A DNA stretch of 11,216 bases from Kangiella sp. (lineage in GTDB: Bacteria; Pseudomonadota; Gammaproteobacteria; Enterobacterales; Kangiellaceae). Shown piece after piece: positions 1 through 8,089 of the stretch. The notes under the pieces are model-generated. The model was not told the origin of the DNA, made no database searches, and saw only the letters and a list, made by a program, of their open reading frames with translations. Position numbers and translations under genes: made by a program. Location: assembly GCA_026195755.1 (NCBI GenBank), contig JAPHRL010000259.1, positions 1 to 11,216 of the forward strand. Direction: 5' to 3'. The number at the start of each line of letters is the position of its first letter. The stretch's first letter is position 1.

Positions 1-3000
1 AACTGGTTCGATTCTTAAGATCAGTTAATTGATCGACGGTTGCTAATCGACGTAACTCACGCTCCGCCTGTTTGCGGAAGGTTATATCAGAAAATACGCC
101 CACATAGTTAATGATTTCACCATCATTATCACGCACTACATCAATATTGATCTCAATCGGGTAGGTGCTACCATCTTTTCGTTTAGCAATTAATTCTCCG
201 TACCAAAACCCTCTATTGGCTAACTCCACACGTAACTCTTTAAATTCTCCATCGGTTATCTGGTGTAATGAACTTACTTTCATGAGTTTGCCCAAAACAT
301 CAGTCTCTTCAAAACCGGTAATTTTAGTAAATGCCTTATTAACTGCAATGTAGTGGAAGTGCTCATCCAAAATCCAGACGCCATCGGAAATATTATCAAA
401 GGATTTCACGATCATCGTCAGCTGTTGTTCGGTATTTTTCAGCTCAGTGATATTTTTTAGAGTTCCGGCCATACGCAAAGGCTTTTGATTAGCATCACGA
501 CTGACTACCTTGCCGCGATCTAGCACCCATATCCATGCCCCCTGCCCATCACTGATTCGGTATGTGCTTTCATAGTGCAGCGATTTGTCGCTTAAATGCG
601 AATTCAATGCCTGGCGAACATAGGGTAAATCATTCTGATGGATGTTCGAATTGGTCATTGAGTAACCACTACGAATGCCGTCTCTGGGAAAGTCATAGGG
701 CCACTCGTTAGATAGATGCAAAGCACCCGATGGAATCTGCCAATCCCATAATTCATCACCGCTTCCCCACAGCGATAACTTTAAACGTTCCTCGCTTTGA
801 GCTAACTGTAAAGCAGCCGTTCTGCGTTCACGCATTCGAGCCCAAATTAAATAAGAAAAGGCCAGAATGATCAGGCCAAAGACAAAACCATACAATGTGA
901 AGGCAGACGGTGTTAACCAACCAGAGGTTTTTACATAAACCTGTAATTCTGCAGGGGCATCACTCCAGACACCGTCTTTATTTGAGGCCATGACCAGAAA
1001 GCGATAATCACCCGGCTGCAGATTGGTATAGGTCACGCGCCGGCTTTTAGAGTCTGTCTCCACCCACCTACTATCATACCCTTCGAGCATATAGCGGTAG
1101 CGATTGCTCTTTGGGTCAGCATAATTCAGGCCTGAAAACTCAAAACTGATACTGGTATCCTCTGGGAAGAAGGTCACTTTTTCAGCTAAATTGGCTGGCT
1201 TATTAAGCCGCTTTTTCCGTTCATCCGCCACCACAATAGGATTATTATTAATTAAAATCTCCGTAACGACTGGCGTTGGAGGAGCCAAATCAGGTTGATA
1301 CGCCTGAGCCCGAAAATTAATGATCCCATTGATCCCCCCAAAATAGAGGTTTCCATGCCGGTCATAAGTGCTTGAGCCAGTATTAAACTCAAGAATCGGT
1401 TGGTCTTCAGCTAGAGTAAATTGGGTTAACGTTAAATCATTAGGCGATACCCTAAATAAACCACGACCAGTCCCAAGCCAGATATAATTATCTGGATCCA
1501 TCTCCATGCTATAAACACTATCATGCAATCCCGAAGTTGCACTATTCAGTACTGCTGTACTCTGCCTGATCGGGTCGACCACGATCAAACCATTACCAAA
1601 AGTGCCAATCCATAGTCGCTGAAACTGATCGAGCTGCAAACTCAATACGACGTCTTTAGTCTCTTCAGGCAAGTCTCTGATTAACTGATCCAGCCCTTTA
1701 AAACTAGAGTCCTTAACATCAAATAGATACACTCCACTTTCAGTTCCTATCCAGAAATTAGTGCCGTCTTCTGCTGATATAATGGTATTGATACGATTGT
1801 TACGATGAAAATCTGCGTCGATCACCCGATAGCGCTTTACTTTATAATTCTGATCCAGTTGCCATAAACCTTCAGTAGTACCCAGCCAAAGATCGCCATT
1901 ATGGTAGTGCGCCGTCAATAGCTCCCCAGTGTAACTTTCGTTCTCAAAGACGGGTTGTACAGCCTGCGTGCTTACATTAAGTATCCACACTGCATCAAAA
2001 GTGACCACCCAAACCTTACCTGAGCTAGCAGGCCCTATAAAATTTATACTTTTATTATCCAGTTCAGGCGGAGCAATAATTGCAATTCGCTTTAGCTCAA
2101 GTGGGTCGCGGGCATCCATTAAAGTAATGCCATGGCCATCACTTCCCACCAGCAACTTATCCTCTGCAGTGACATACATTGAAAACGTGGTATCCGCCAC
2201 TAAGGAATCATTCGAGTTAGGCGAAAAATAATTATGATTAAAAAGAATTGTATTAGGGTTAATTTTATTCAGATAAGCTGAGGTGCCGACCCACAAAATA
2301 CCGTTACTATCTGTATATAAACAGTTTATAGCATTGCTTGCTATAGAGCCTGGACGACCATAACGATAGTGATTCGAGCGCCCAGTACTACGATCAATTG
2401 AGTATAACCCCTCCTTGATTGTTCCAAGCCAGAGAAGGTTATCCTTATCAAAAAATACTGTGCTGGCTTGTAAATCGTTAGCCTGTAGCCCTAAATCTGA
2501 ATATAAGATTGGCACAAAGGTATTCTGTTCAGGGCGATACTCAATAATCCCTTGTTGATACGATACCAGCCAGAGATTACCTTCAGGTGTTTCAGTAATC
2601 TCGCTAATTTCACCCAGCTGGCCACCCATTGTAGAATCAATAATATAGAACTGTTCGCTGGTTGGGTTAAACCGTGCCAACTCACCTCGCGTAGTCACCG
2701 CCCATACACGTTGCTCGCTATCCACATATATCTTACGAAGCTCACTGACAGTTGCAGTAATTCGTCTACTCAACATTATGGGATAGGTTTTAAAGCCATC
2801 AATCGCAGGATCGTAATAGGAAGGACCATTATAGGTTGCAACCCAAACCCCCCCCGTGTCATCTTTCGCCAGGCTGGTAACGAAATCGTTGGCCAGTGTA
2901 AAAGGTTCCAGTGGATTATGGTGAAAATTGATGATCTTGCCTGTTTGCTGTTGAAAAATATTGAGCCCATTTTCAGTAGCTATCCAAATATCACCGGTAT

Positions 3001-3268
3001 CATCGACCATCAGGTCATGGATTGTAGTGTGCGAGAGGTTGCTGTTCTGTTTTTGGAATACTTTGATCTGATAGCCATCATACCTATTCAGGCCATCTTC
3101 GGTGCCAATCCATAAAAATCCCTGAGGATCTTCAACGATAGAAGTGATCACACTTTGTGATAACTGATCTTCTATACCAATAGCATCAACAAGCTGTTGG
3201 TTAGCTTGTGATTGTTGGCTAAAAAAAGTTATCCCTAATAAACAGAAAAGAAAAAGAAGTCGTGTCAC
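1..3268 (-). CDS. Two-component-type propeller sensor with Y_Y_Y, PAS-PAS and start of GGDEF (3' end cut by window)
   Basis: Minus-strand reading frame open for 1089 codons, running off the left edge. Likely a membrane sensor making or controlling cyclic-di-GMP. The GTG start at 3268 follows an in-frame TAA and a weak AAGGG ribosome site. It opens a signal peptide (TRLLFLFCLLG, likely cut after SQA at residue 22). Residues about 30-665 carry roughly 14 repeats of the Reg_prop pattern (e.g. GFLWIGTEDGLNRYDG, NDFVTSLAKDDTGGVWVAT), enough for two seven-bladed periplasmic propellers. A Y_Y_Y domain follows at about 705-775 and a membrane helix at about 788-810. Two PAS regions lie at about 826-943 and 953-1070. 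The last visible residues, DQLTDLKNR (1079-1087), match the DxLTxLxNR opening of GGDEF domains, so a diguanylate cyclase (with or without EAL) is expected beyond the edge. A histidine kinase output is unlikely. The ligand is unknown. It is divergent from elbB. Confidence 0.9.
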   Translation of the reverse strand, partial: MTRLLFLFCLLGITFFSQQSQANQQLVDAIGIEDQLSQSVITSIVEDPQGFLWIGTEDGLNRYDGYQIKVFQKQNSNLSHTTIHDLMVDDTGDIWIATENGLNIFQQQTGKIINFHHNPLEPFTLANDFVTSLAKDDTGGVWVATYNGPSYYDPAIDGFKTYPIMLSRRITATVSELRKIYVDSEQRVWAVTTRGELARFNPTSEQFYIIDSTMGGQLGEISEITETPEGNLWLVSYQQGIIEYRPEQNTFVPILYSDLGLQANDLQASTVFFDKDNLLWLGTIKEGLYSIDRSTGRSNHYRYGRPGSIASNAINCLYTDSNGILWVGTSAYLNKINPNTILFNHNYFSPNSNDSLVADTTFSMYVTAEDKLLVGSDGHGITLMDARDPLELKRIAIIAPPELDNKSINFIGPASSGKVWVVTFDAVWILNVSTQAVQPVFENESYTGELLTAHYHNGDLWLGTTEGLWQLDQNYKVKRYRVIDADFHRNNRINTIISAEDGTNFWIGTESGVYLFDVKDSSFKGLDQLIRDLPEETKDVVLSLQLDQFQRLWIGTFGNGLIVVDPIRQSTAVLNSATSGLHDSVYSMEMDPDNYIWLGTGRGLFRVSPNDLTLTQFTLAEDQPILEFNTGSSTYDRHGNLYFGGINGIINFRAQAYQPDLAPPTPVVTEILINNNPIVVADERKKRLNKPANLAEKVTFFPEDTSISFEFSGLNYADPKSNRYRYMLEGYDSRWVETDSKSRRVTYTNLQPGDYRFLVMASNKDGVWSDAPAELQVYVKTSGWLTPSAFTLYGFVFGLIILAFSYLIWARMRERRTAALQLAQSEERLKLSLWGSGDELWDWQIPSGALHLSNEWPYDFPRDGIRSGYSMTNSNIHQNDLPYVRQALNSHLSDKSLHYESTYRISDGQGAWIWVLDRGKVVSRDANQKPLRMAGTLKNITELKNTEQQLTMIVKSFDNISDGVWILDEHFHYIAVNKAFTKITGFEETDVLGKLMKVSSLHQITDGEFKELRVELANRGFWYGELIAKRKDGSTYPIEINIDVVRDNDGEIINYVGVFSDITFRKQAERELRRLATVDQLTDLKNRTS

Positions 3269-3373
3269 TATTAATGGCCCTTCGCGACGTTATATACGCC
3301 TTTATGTGATCCTACCCAGCAGGCTGTCCTCTAGTTTCGGTTAAAACGCTCTAAAAATCAAAATTCTTACTCC

Positions 3374-3402
3374 CTGACAGTTGATTTTGCTTATATTATG
3401 AT
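3374..3402 (+). promoter_or_regulatory. Sigma70 promoter for elbB
   Basis: The -35 box CTGACA (3374-3379) and the -10 box TATGAT (3397-3402) each match consensus at five of six positions and are separated by the optimal 17 bases. The predicted transcription start is near 3409, giving an untranslated leader of about 50 bases before the elbB ATG. It lies in the 189-base gap between the divergent sensor gene and elbB. I see no comparably good promoter facing the sensor. Confidence 0.65.
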
Positions 3403-3457
3403 GGGAAATGGTCGCTTGACCTTCAATTCATTCAATTGATTTCAAACAGGGAGAATT

Positions 3458-4114
3458 ATGAAAAAGATAGCCGTTATTTTATCAGGGTGTGGTGTATACG
3501 ATGGTGCCGAGATTCATGAAAGCGTACTCACTTTATTAGCGCTTGAACAAAACGGCCTCGACTACCAATGTTTCGCGCCAGATATTCAACAAATGCATGT
3601 CATTAACCATTTAACGGGCGATGTCAGCGAAGGTGAATCACGCAATGTACTGATCGAAGCAGCGCGTATCGCACGTGGCAAGATCAAAGACTTAGCAGAA
3701 GCCGAAGCATCTGATTTTGATGCAGCGGTGCTACCTGGTGGATTTGGTGCTGCAAAAAACCTCTGTGATTTTGCAGTCAAAGGCAGCGATTGCACTGTAA
3801 ACCCGGAGCTGGAGCGCTTTATAAAAGCCATGGCAGCGTCTAAAAAGCCGGTCGGCTTTATCTGTATTTCACCAGCCATGATCCCAAGACTGTATGGCGA
3901 AGGTAGCAAGCTAACGATTGGTAACGATAAAGACACCGCAGATGCAATTGAAGCCATGGGCGGTGTGCATTTGGCCTGTCCGGTTGAAGACATTGTTTAT
4001 GATGAAGAACACAACTTGCTTTCAACACCCGCTTACATGCTAGCGGGAAGCGTTTCCGAGGCCGCCAGCGGTATCAACAAACTCGTTACAAAGCTGGTAA
4101 GCTTACTGAAATAG
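3458..4114 (+). CDS. elbB: ElbB, DJ-1/PfpI-family (class I amidotransferase-like) protein
   Basis: The 218-residue protein is essentially the length of E. coli ElbB (YhbL) and shares its signature blocks. These include KKIAVILSGCGVYDG near the start, INHLTG at 49-54, RNVLIEAARI at 62-71, VLPGGFGAAKNL at 91-102 and TPAYMLA near the C-terminus. The DJ-1/PfpI nucleophile-elbow cysteine is Cys136 in GFICISPAM. ElbB was historically linked to isoprenoid synthesis, and the E. coli protein is reported to have glyoxalase III-like activity, but its physiological role is unsettled. It is probably cytosolic, as no signal peptide is seen. The ATG at 3458 follows a good ribosome site, AGGGAG (3448-3453). 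It has its own sigma70 promoter and ends 10 bases before the convergent DUF255 gene, with no terminator between them. No enzymatic partner is nearby. Confidence 0.95.
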   Translation: MKKIAVILSGCGVYDGAEIHESVLTLLALEQNGLDYQCFAPDIQQMHVINHLTGDVSEGESRNVLIEAARIARGKIKDLAEAEASDFDAAVLPGGFGAAKNLCDFAVKGSDCTVNPELERFIKAMAASKKPVGFICISPAMIPRLYGEGSKLTIGNDKDTADAIEAMGGVHLACPVEDIVYDEEHNLLSTPAYMLAGSVSEAASGINKLVTKLVSLLK

Positions 4115-4124
4115 CTGGGCACTT

Positions 4125-6206
4125 CTATCTACCTTGTAGAAACTCTTGTATCGCATCCAATGACTCCAGGGCAGGGAAGCACTGGCGGCTGCGACAGCAG
4201 TAGGCCATCGCTTGTTTCTGTGCGGGATATTTTTCCGAAAATAACCCACTGTCTGCCTCAAGGCTAAACACCCAACGCTGGTTGTATTGGCCTGTGCTCA
4301 AATACTCTTGCCAGGCCACAGTCTGATGCAACTCGCCTCGTAACACCCACATTTCAGAACCTTTTTCATAGGCATTCAATAAACGCACCACTGATGGATA
4401 CTGCAAAGCTGCTTTGAGGGCTTCTTCACTGGCGGCTTGTAAGCTTTTTTCAATAAATGCCTGCCAATCCATAGTGTCAGTCAGCTCACCAACCAACCAT
4501 AACACCTCCAGAGCCTGACACGCGCTATTTGGCATCGCATCGTCACTCCAGCTTTTGTGGCGAGTAATCACCATCTCCGCATCATTGGCAGTATAGAAGA
4601 ATCCACCATTTTTCTGGTCTGCAAACTTTGTCCATAGCACATCACACAAGTCGAGTAACCAATACCAACTCGCTTCATCAAAATCAAACGTTAACCTCAT
4701 CAATATCGCTTTTGCCAGATAAGCATAATCGTCCAGAAAGGCCTGTTGATAAGCTTGATTTGCCCGATAACAGGCTTTTAATTCGGAGCCATCCCATACC
4801 GTTTGATACAAACCCTGCTGACAGTCTTTAGCTTGTTGCAAGATGTCATCATCGCCCAACTGGCGTGCAGCACTGAATAGCCCCTGCAGTAACAGTCCAT
4901 TCCAGCTGGTTAACTGCTTATCATCAAGAAAAGGTAGTGGTCGCTGATCACGCTGTGCTTTCAATTGTTGACGCACTGATTCAATCAACAAGGGCAGCTG
5001 TTTTAGATGAACCCCACTTTGCTTCGATACTTCTTCCATCGAGCTACGGCAGACCAGATGCCAGCAGCCTTCAAAATTGGGCTTATCGGCTAAGCCATAA
5101 TAGGCCTTTGCTACCTTTTGCTCAGACTCACTCAAGCTTTTGAGATGATCTAGCTGCCAAACATAATAAGCGCCTTCCTCACTATGTCCCTTTTCACCCA
5201 TGCTATCGGCATCTAACGCTGAATAATAAGTCGCCTGCTCACTTTGCATTTGCTCGGATAGCCAGCAAAGGCTTTGTTTTACACGCTGAATCCAATCACC
5301 TTTCGCATAGTAATGTCCCGCTTCCGCCATCAGCTTGATTAACTGCCCATTGTCATAAAGCATTTTCTCGAAATGGGGAATATCCCAATACTCATCGACA
5401 CAATAACGAAAGAATCCGCCGCCAATATGGTCATACAGACCATAGTTGGCAAAGGCCTGCAGCGTTTTAGACAGATGCTCACTTAAAGCCGTTTGCTCGT
5501 TGCTTTCATCTATGACCAGCTCAAAGGCAGTCTGCCAAATAGAAGCCTGTGGGAACTTAGGCGCACCTTTCAAACCACCAAAATCATCATCCGAACGTTT
5601 TAACACTTCTTCTATAAATGCCTGATTGAGTGACCTCGAACTAGTGTTAGGTTTTTCATCAGATGTCTGACTGGAAGATCCTGATACAAAGCGTAACGCC
5701 TCTTGTAACTGACCGTTTTGTTGCTTAATTTCATCTCGCTTTTCAGTAAAGACGCCTGCAATATTGTTGAGCAAATCTCTAAATGCAGGCATGCCATACT
5801 TAGGCTGCCTTGGGAAATAAGTGCCACTAAAAAATGGGGTCAGAGTTTGTGGATCTAAGAAAATGGTTAATGGCCAACCGCCCGCTTGGCGGTTCAAAAG
5901 CTGGTGAGCGAGCTGGTATGTTTTATCTAAGTCCGGGCGCTCCTCACGATCCAGTTTAATATTGATGAAAAGTTGATTCATCACTTCCGCAGTTGGAATA
6001 TCTTCGAAAGACTCATGCGCCATCACATGGCACCAGTGACAGGATGAATAGCCCACCGACAACAAAATTGGCTTATCCAGCCGCCGAGCAATCTCCAGCG
6101 TTTCCGGACTCCACTGCTGCCAATGCACTGGATTATCTTTATGTTGCTGCAAATAAGGGCTAGTTGCATCCTGCAAATTATTCCTGTTCGCTGATTGTTG
6201 TACCAT
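4125..6206 (-). CDS. DUF255 / YyaL-type thioredoxin-domain protein (DsbH-like fold plus alpha/alpha-barrel)
   Basis: The 693-residue protein belongs to the YyaL / spermatogenesis-associated protein 20 family. The N-terminal thioredoxin-like domain (about 8-170) has the family opening NNLQDATSPYLQQHKDNP. It also has the redox motif SCHWCH (Cys56, Cys59) and the block GGWPLTIFLDP at 109-119. The rest resembles the (alpha/alpha)6 barrel of N-acylglucosamine epimerase-type proteins, with GGLKGAPKFP at 210-219 and HFEKMLYDN at 278-286. Length and motifs are complete. Its function is unproven in bacteria. A redox or sugar-related role is only suggested by the fold, and no signal peptide is seen, so it is probably cytosolic. 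The ATG at 6206 has no clear Shine-Dalgarno. A TTG ten codons in follows AGGA, but starting there would remove the conserved NNL residues, so ATG is preferred. It is divergent from the DUF599 gene and convergent with elbB. Confidence 0.93.
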   Translation of the reverse strand: MVQQSANRNNLQDATSPYLQQHKDNPVHWQQWSPETLEIARRLDKPILLSVGYSSCHWCHVMAHESFEDIPTAEVMNQLFINIKLDREERPDLDKTYQLAHQLLNRQAGGWPLTIFLDPQTLTPFFSGTYFPRQPKYGMPAFRDLLNNIAGVFTEKRDEIKQQNGQLQEALRFVSGSSSQTSDEKPNTSSRSLNQAFIEEVLKRSDDDFGGLKGAPKFPQASIWQTAFELVIDESNEQTALSEHLSKTLQAFANYGLYDHIGGGFFRYCVDEYWDIPHFEKMLYDNGQLIKLMAEAGHYYAKGDWIQRVKQSLCWLSEQMQSEQATYYSALDADSMGEKGHSEEGAYYVWQLDHLKSLSESEQKVAKAYYGLADKPNFEGCWHLVCRSSMEEVSKQSGVHLKQLPLLIESVRQQLKAQRDQRPLPFLDDKQLTSWNGLLLQGLFSAARQLGDDDILQQAKDCQQGLYQTVWDGSELKACYRANQAYQQAFLDDYAYLAKAILMRLTFDFDEASWYWLLDLCDVLWTKFADQKNGGFFYTANDAEMVITRHKSWSDDAMPNSACQALEVLWLVGELTDTMDWQAFIEKSLQAASEEALKAALQYPSVVRLLNAYEKGSEMWVLRGELHQTVAWQEYLSTGQYNQRWVFSLEADSGLFSEKYPAQKQAMAYCCRSRQCFPALESLDAIQEFLQGR

Positions 6207-6311
6207 AAAGTTATTTATGCCATACCGTAAAGTTGCTTGAACTGAACCTCAAAGCATGGCACTTTTAACCTCACTTCTGCAACTACTTATGCCCAAGTTT
6301 GAGGTTTGCTC

Positions 6312-7040
6312 ATGGCCCTGTCCTTTTTGCCACTGCTCGACTGGATTGCGCTAATCTGGTTCTTATTTTGCTGGGTTGGCTATACTCAATATGCACGATT
6401 CCAACATGGAAAACGTCCAACCATTGCCAATCAACTCGCTGCTAATCGAGAGCTGTGGATTAAAAAAATGGTCGCCCGGGATGTGAAAATTGCCGATGTT
6501 ACCAGCTTGGGGATTTTGCAGCGCAACGTGACCTTTTTTGCTTCGACCACAATTTTTATCATTGCGGGCTTACTGACCGTGTTGGGTTCTACCGAAAAAG
6601 CTATCCATCTGCTGTCCGCCTTACCCTGGATTGAAATTGCTTCGCGTGCGGCTTGGGAAGTTAAAATTATCCTACTCGTTATCTGCTTTGCTTATGCCTT
6701 TTTTAAGTTCACCTGGTCAATGCGTCAATACAACTTTGCAGTCGTTCTCTTTGGGGCTGCGCCAGACAAGGGCTGTGATGAGAAGGAACACGAACTCTTC
6801 ATCAAGCACACCAACTGGCTACTCAGTCGCGCTTCCAATTCGTTTAACTACGGCCTGCGCGCCTATACCTTCGCCATTGCCGTACTAGCCTGGTTCTTTA
6901 ACTCCTGGATTTTTATCTTATGCGCCAGCATCGTGGTACTGGTTTTATATCGTCGCGAATGCCGATCAGCGACCTTAGCGGCTCTTTACAATACCAGCCA
7001 TCAAAGCAGTGAAAAGCCCCTGCCGGATTATTGGGGATGA
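6312..7040 (+). CDS. DUF599 family integral membrane protein
   Basis: This protein of about 242 residues matches the DUF599 family. It has a hydrophobic start (LDWIALIWFLFCWVGYTQYA), then the soluble stretch RELWIKKMVARDVKIADVTS and a second helix around 70-92. Next come EVKIILLVICFAYAFFKFTW at about 114-133 and the conserved MRQYNFAVVLFGAAP. A C-terminal hydrophobic segment at about 182-212 may hold two helices. That gives roughly four to five membrane segments in the inner membrane. The biochemical role of DUF599 is unknown. I chose the ATG at 6312 because GAGG (6301-6304) sits 7 bases upstream. An in-frame TTG at 6306 would be only 1 base from that ribosome site. It is divergent from the DUF255 gene across 105 bases, and no terminator is recognisable after its TGA. 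Confidence 0.88.
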   Translation: MALSFLPLLDWIALIWFLFCWVGYTQYARFQHGKRPTIANQLAANRELWIKKMVARDVKIADVTSLGILQRNVTFFASTTIFIIAGLLTVLGSTEKAIHLLSALPWIEIASRAAWEVKIILLVICFAYAFFKFTWSMRQYNFAVVLFGAAPDKGCDEKEHELFIKHTNWLLSRASNSFNYGLRAYTFAIAVLAWFFNSWIFILCASIVVLVLYRRECRSATLAALYNTSHQSSEKPLPDYWG

Positions 7041-7115
7041 TTTTTACTGACTCGTGCTCAGACATGCTCTAATATTCCCCTTTTGAATGAGCTGAGTAGT
7101 AGCTAAGACATAGCA

Positions 7116-7138
7116 ATTCAAAACAGGAAGTTTTGAAT
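7116..7138. repeat. 9-bp perfect inverted repeat
   Basis: ATTCAAAAC (7116-7124) and GTTTTGAAT (7130-7138) are exact reverse complements around a 5-base loop. The stem is AT-rich and has no following T-run, so it is not a convincing terminator. A third copy of TTTTGAAT occurs just upstream at 7081-7088. It may mark the left side of the repeat-like block that follows. Confidence 0.5.
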
Positions 7139-7292
7139 AGTAAAATTCGGGCAAGTGACCTAAGGGAATACCTTTAGGTAGATGGAACGTATTTTACGGT
7201 ACCCAAGGGGGCAGACCCTGCGTAAAGTGGCTTGGCGGAGACGAAGGGAGTTAAGCGAAGCGAAACCTCAATCACGGGGTGGTCTTCTTTTG

Positions 7293-7338
7293 GTTACTTT
7301 TCTTGACCACTCAAGAAAAGTAACTCGCCGAGGGGCGA
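7293..7338. repeat. Double hairpin resembling a dispersed intergenic palindromic element
   Basis: GTTACTTTTCTTGA (7293-7306) and TCAAGAAAAGTAAC (7311-7324) form a perfect 14-bp stem with a 4-base loop. It is followed at once by TCGCC (7325-7329) and GGCGA (7334-7338), again with a 4-base loop. The preceding sequence is purine-rich, with reiterated GCGAAGCGAAAC-like words, and GGGGCGAAAC recurs right after the hairpin. The location between two converging genes is typical of REP/BIME-like elements. From memory, hairpins with GGTTACTTTTCTT arms recur between genes in many proteobacteria. Only one copy lies in this window, so repetition cannot be shown here. Confidence 0.55.
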
Positions 7339-7405
7339 AACTATACTTACTAGTATACTACTCAGATAGAGCAGCATTTAGCTGCCTAGCGACATAACGC
7401 AAACC

Positions 7406-7426
7406 CATATTCATGCAATGAATATG
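7406..7426. repeat. 9-bp palindrome just after the DsbA-like gene
   Basis: CATATTCAT (7406-7414) and ATGAATATG (7418-7426) are exact reverse complements around GCA. The palindrome starts 9 bases past the stop of the minus-strand DsbA-like gene. It is not followed by a T-run on that strand (GGGTTTGCG), so it would be a weak terminator at best. It could instead protect the 3' end of the message or bind a protein. Confidence 0.5.
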
Positions 7427-7435
7427 CCAAATTCA

Positions 7436-8026
7436 CTACAACGACTTCAAATACCGTAACACTTCAGCAAAACGCTCGATTGTCATAGTATGATTGGCAT
7501 CAGTTGCAAACTGACCTTTAATGACCACAGTTGGTGCGTATTGGATTCGATACTTTGCTGCCAAGCCTTCGGCTCTTTGAACTTGCCGATACAGTTCTTT
7601 GTTTTCGAGTAACTCTGTCAAATCTTTTTCATCAACACCCATGGTTAAAAGCTCTTCCTGCATCGCATTAAAGTCAGTGACATCAATCGTTCCCGCGTCA
7701 ATTTTGGCGATCATGTCAGATTTTTGTTGCTCACTGAGCTCCAATAATTCCATGGTGTAGTGTAATTTTGCGGCTGCTCTCCACTCAGGGCGGGCGATCA
7801 ATGGGATATATTCGAGCGCCTCCAGCTCGCCTGCTAACTCCTGTTCCAACTTACGGCATGAAGTACAACCCAACCAACTAAAATATATATTATCCTGAGT
7901 ATTGAGCTGACTTTGCTCTGGCAGAGTAATTCTCCAGTAATCTTGACCTTGCTCAATGGCAATCGCATTATTCGTATTAGCTATTAGTCCAAACATAGCG
8001 GTAAAAACGATAAATATATGTTTCAT
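7436..8026 (-). CDS. DsbA-like periplasmic thiol:disulfide oxidoreductase with CTSC active site
   Basis: The 196-residue exported thioredoxin-fold protein probably forms or handles disulfide bonds in periplasmic proteins. From the ATG at 8026 it begins MKHIFIVFTAMFGLIAN, a signal peptide probably cut after AIA near residue 23. FSWLGCTSC places the redox cysteines at 54 and 57. A helical insert occupies about 80-150, and YAPTVVIKG supplies the cis-proline loop (Pro165), in normal DsbA order. The dipeptide between the cysteines is TS rather than PH as in classical DsbA, which may change its redox potential. An in-frame ATG at 8059 would put 11 extra residues before the signal peptide and lacks a ribosome site. 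The ATG at 8026 follows GAGAAG (8031-8036), so it is chosen. dsbA beside cytochrome c4 and engB/polA is the Pseudomonas arrangement, which supports a DsbA assignment. The terminator at 8090-8118 separates it from the cytochrome gene. Confidence 0.85.
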   Translation of the reverse strand: MKHIFIVFTAMFGLIANTNNAIAIEQGQDYWRITLPEQSQLNTQDNIYFSWLGCTSCRKLEQELAGELEALEYIPLIARPEWRAAAKLHYTMELLELSEQQKSDMIAKIDAGTIDVTDFNAMQEELLTMGVDEKDLTELLENKELYRQVQRAEGLAAKYRIQYAPTVVIKGQFATDANHTMTIERFAEVLRYLKSL

Positions 8027-8089
8027 AATTCTTCTCGAGATAATGGATAGATACTTCATGCTGACAACGGTTTATCAACAATGTGCCAT

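Larger units (their letters stand above)
7041..7435. other. Gene-free stretch between convergent genes, rich in short inverted repeats
   Basis: About 395 bases separate the stops of the DUF599 gene and the DsbA-like gene. A 71-codon frame at 7182-7397 has no ribosome site and its product looks like translated repeat DNA, so I do not call it a gene. The stretch holds at least five inverted repeats. The first is a 9-bp stem at 7116-7138. A TTTACG/CGTAAA pair (7193-7198, 7221-7226) encloses a G-rich run. The main hairpin is at 7293-7324, with a smaller one at 7325-7338. The remaining two are GCAGC/GCTGC at 7371-7385 and the palindrome at 7406-7426. None has a U-run that would make it an ordinary terminator. 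Confidence 0.7.

Noticed and set aside
1968..2231. 87-codon plus-strand frame
   Set aside because: Antisense shadow of the sensor gene, with no ribosome site.
2552..3115. 187-codon plus-strand reading frame
   Set aside because: Lies wholly opposite the propeller-repeat sensor, whose frame shows clear domain repeats and a signal peptide.
3586..3993. 135-codon minus-strand frame inside elbB
   Set aside because: It is antisense to elbB; low-complexity Ser/Ala/Pro product with no family resemblance.
7041..7110. Terminator for the DUF599 gene
   Set aside because: Only weak GCTC/GAGC and ATTC/GAAT pairings are seen, with no GC-rich stem followed by a T-run.
7182..7397. 71-codon plus-strand reading frame in the intergenic repeat block
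   Set aside because: No ribosome site, repeat-derived arginine/serine-rich product, and it spans the 14-bp hairpin; this type of spurious small protein is common in repeats.
8062..8067. Possible -35 box (TTGTCA on the minus strand) for the DsbA-like gene with CATTAT as -10
   Set aside because: The implied transcription start (about 8033) would fall inside the ribosome site GAGAAG (8031-8036), so it does not fit the chosen ATG; no reliable promoter is claimed.
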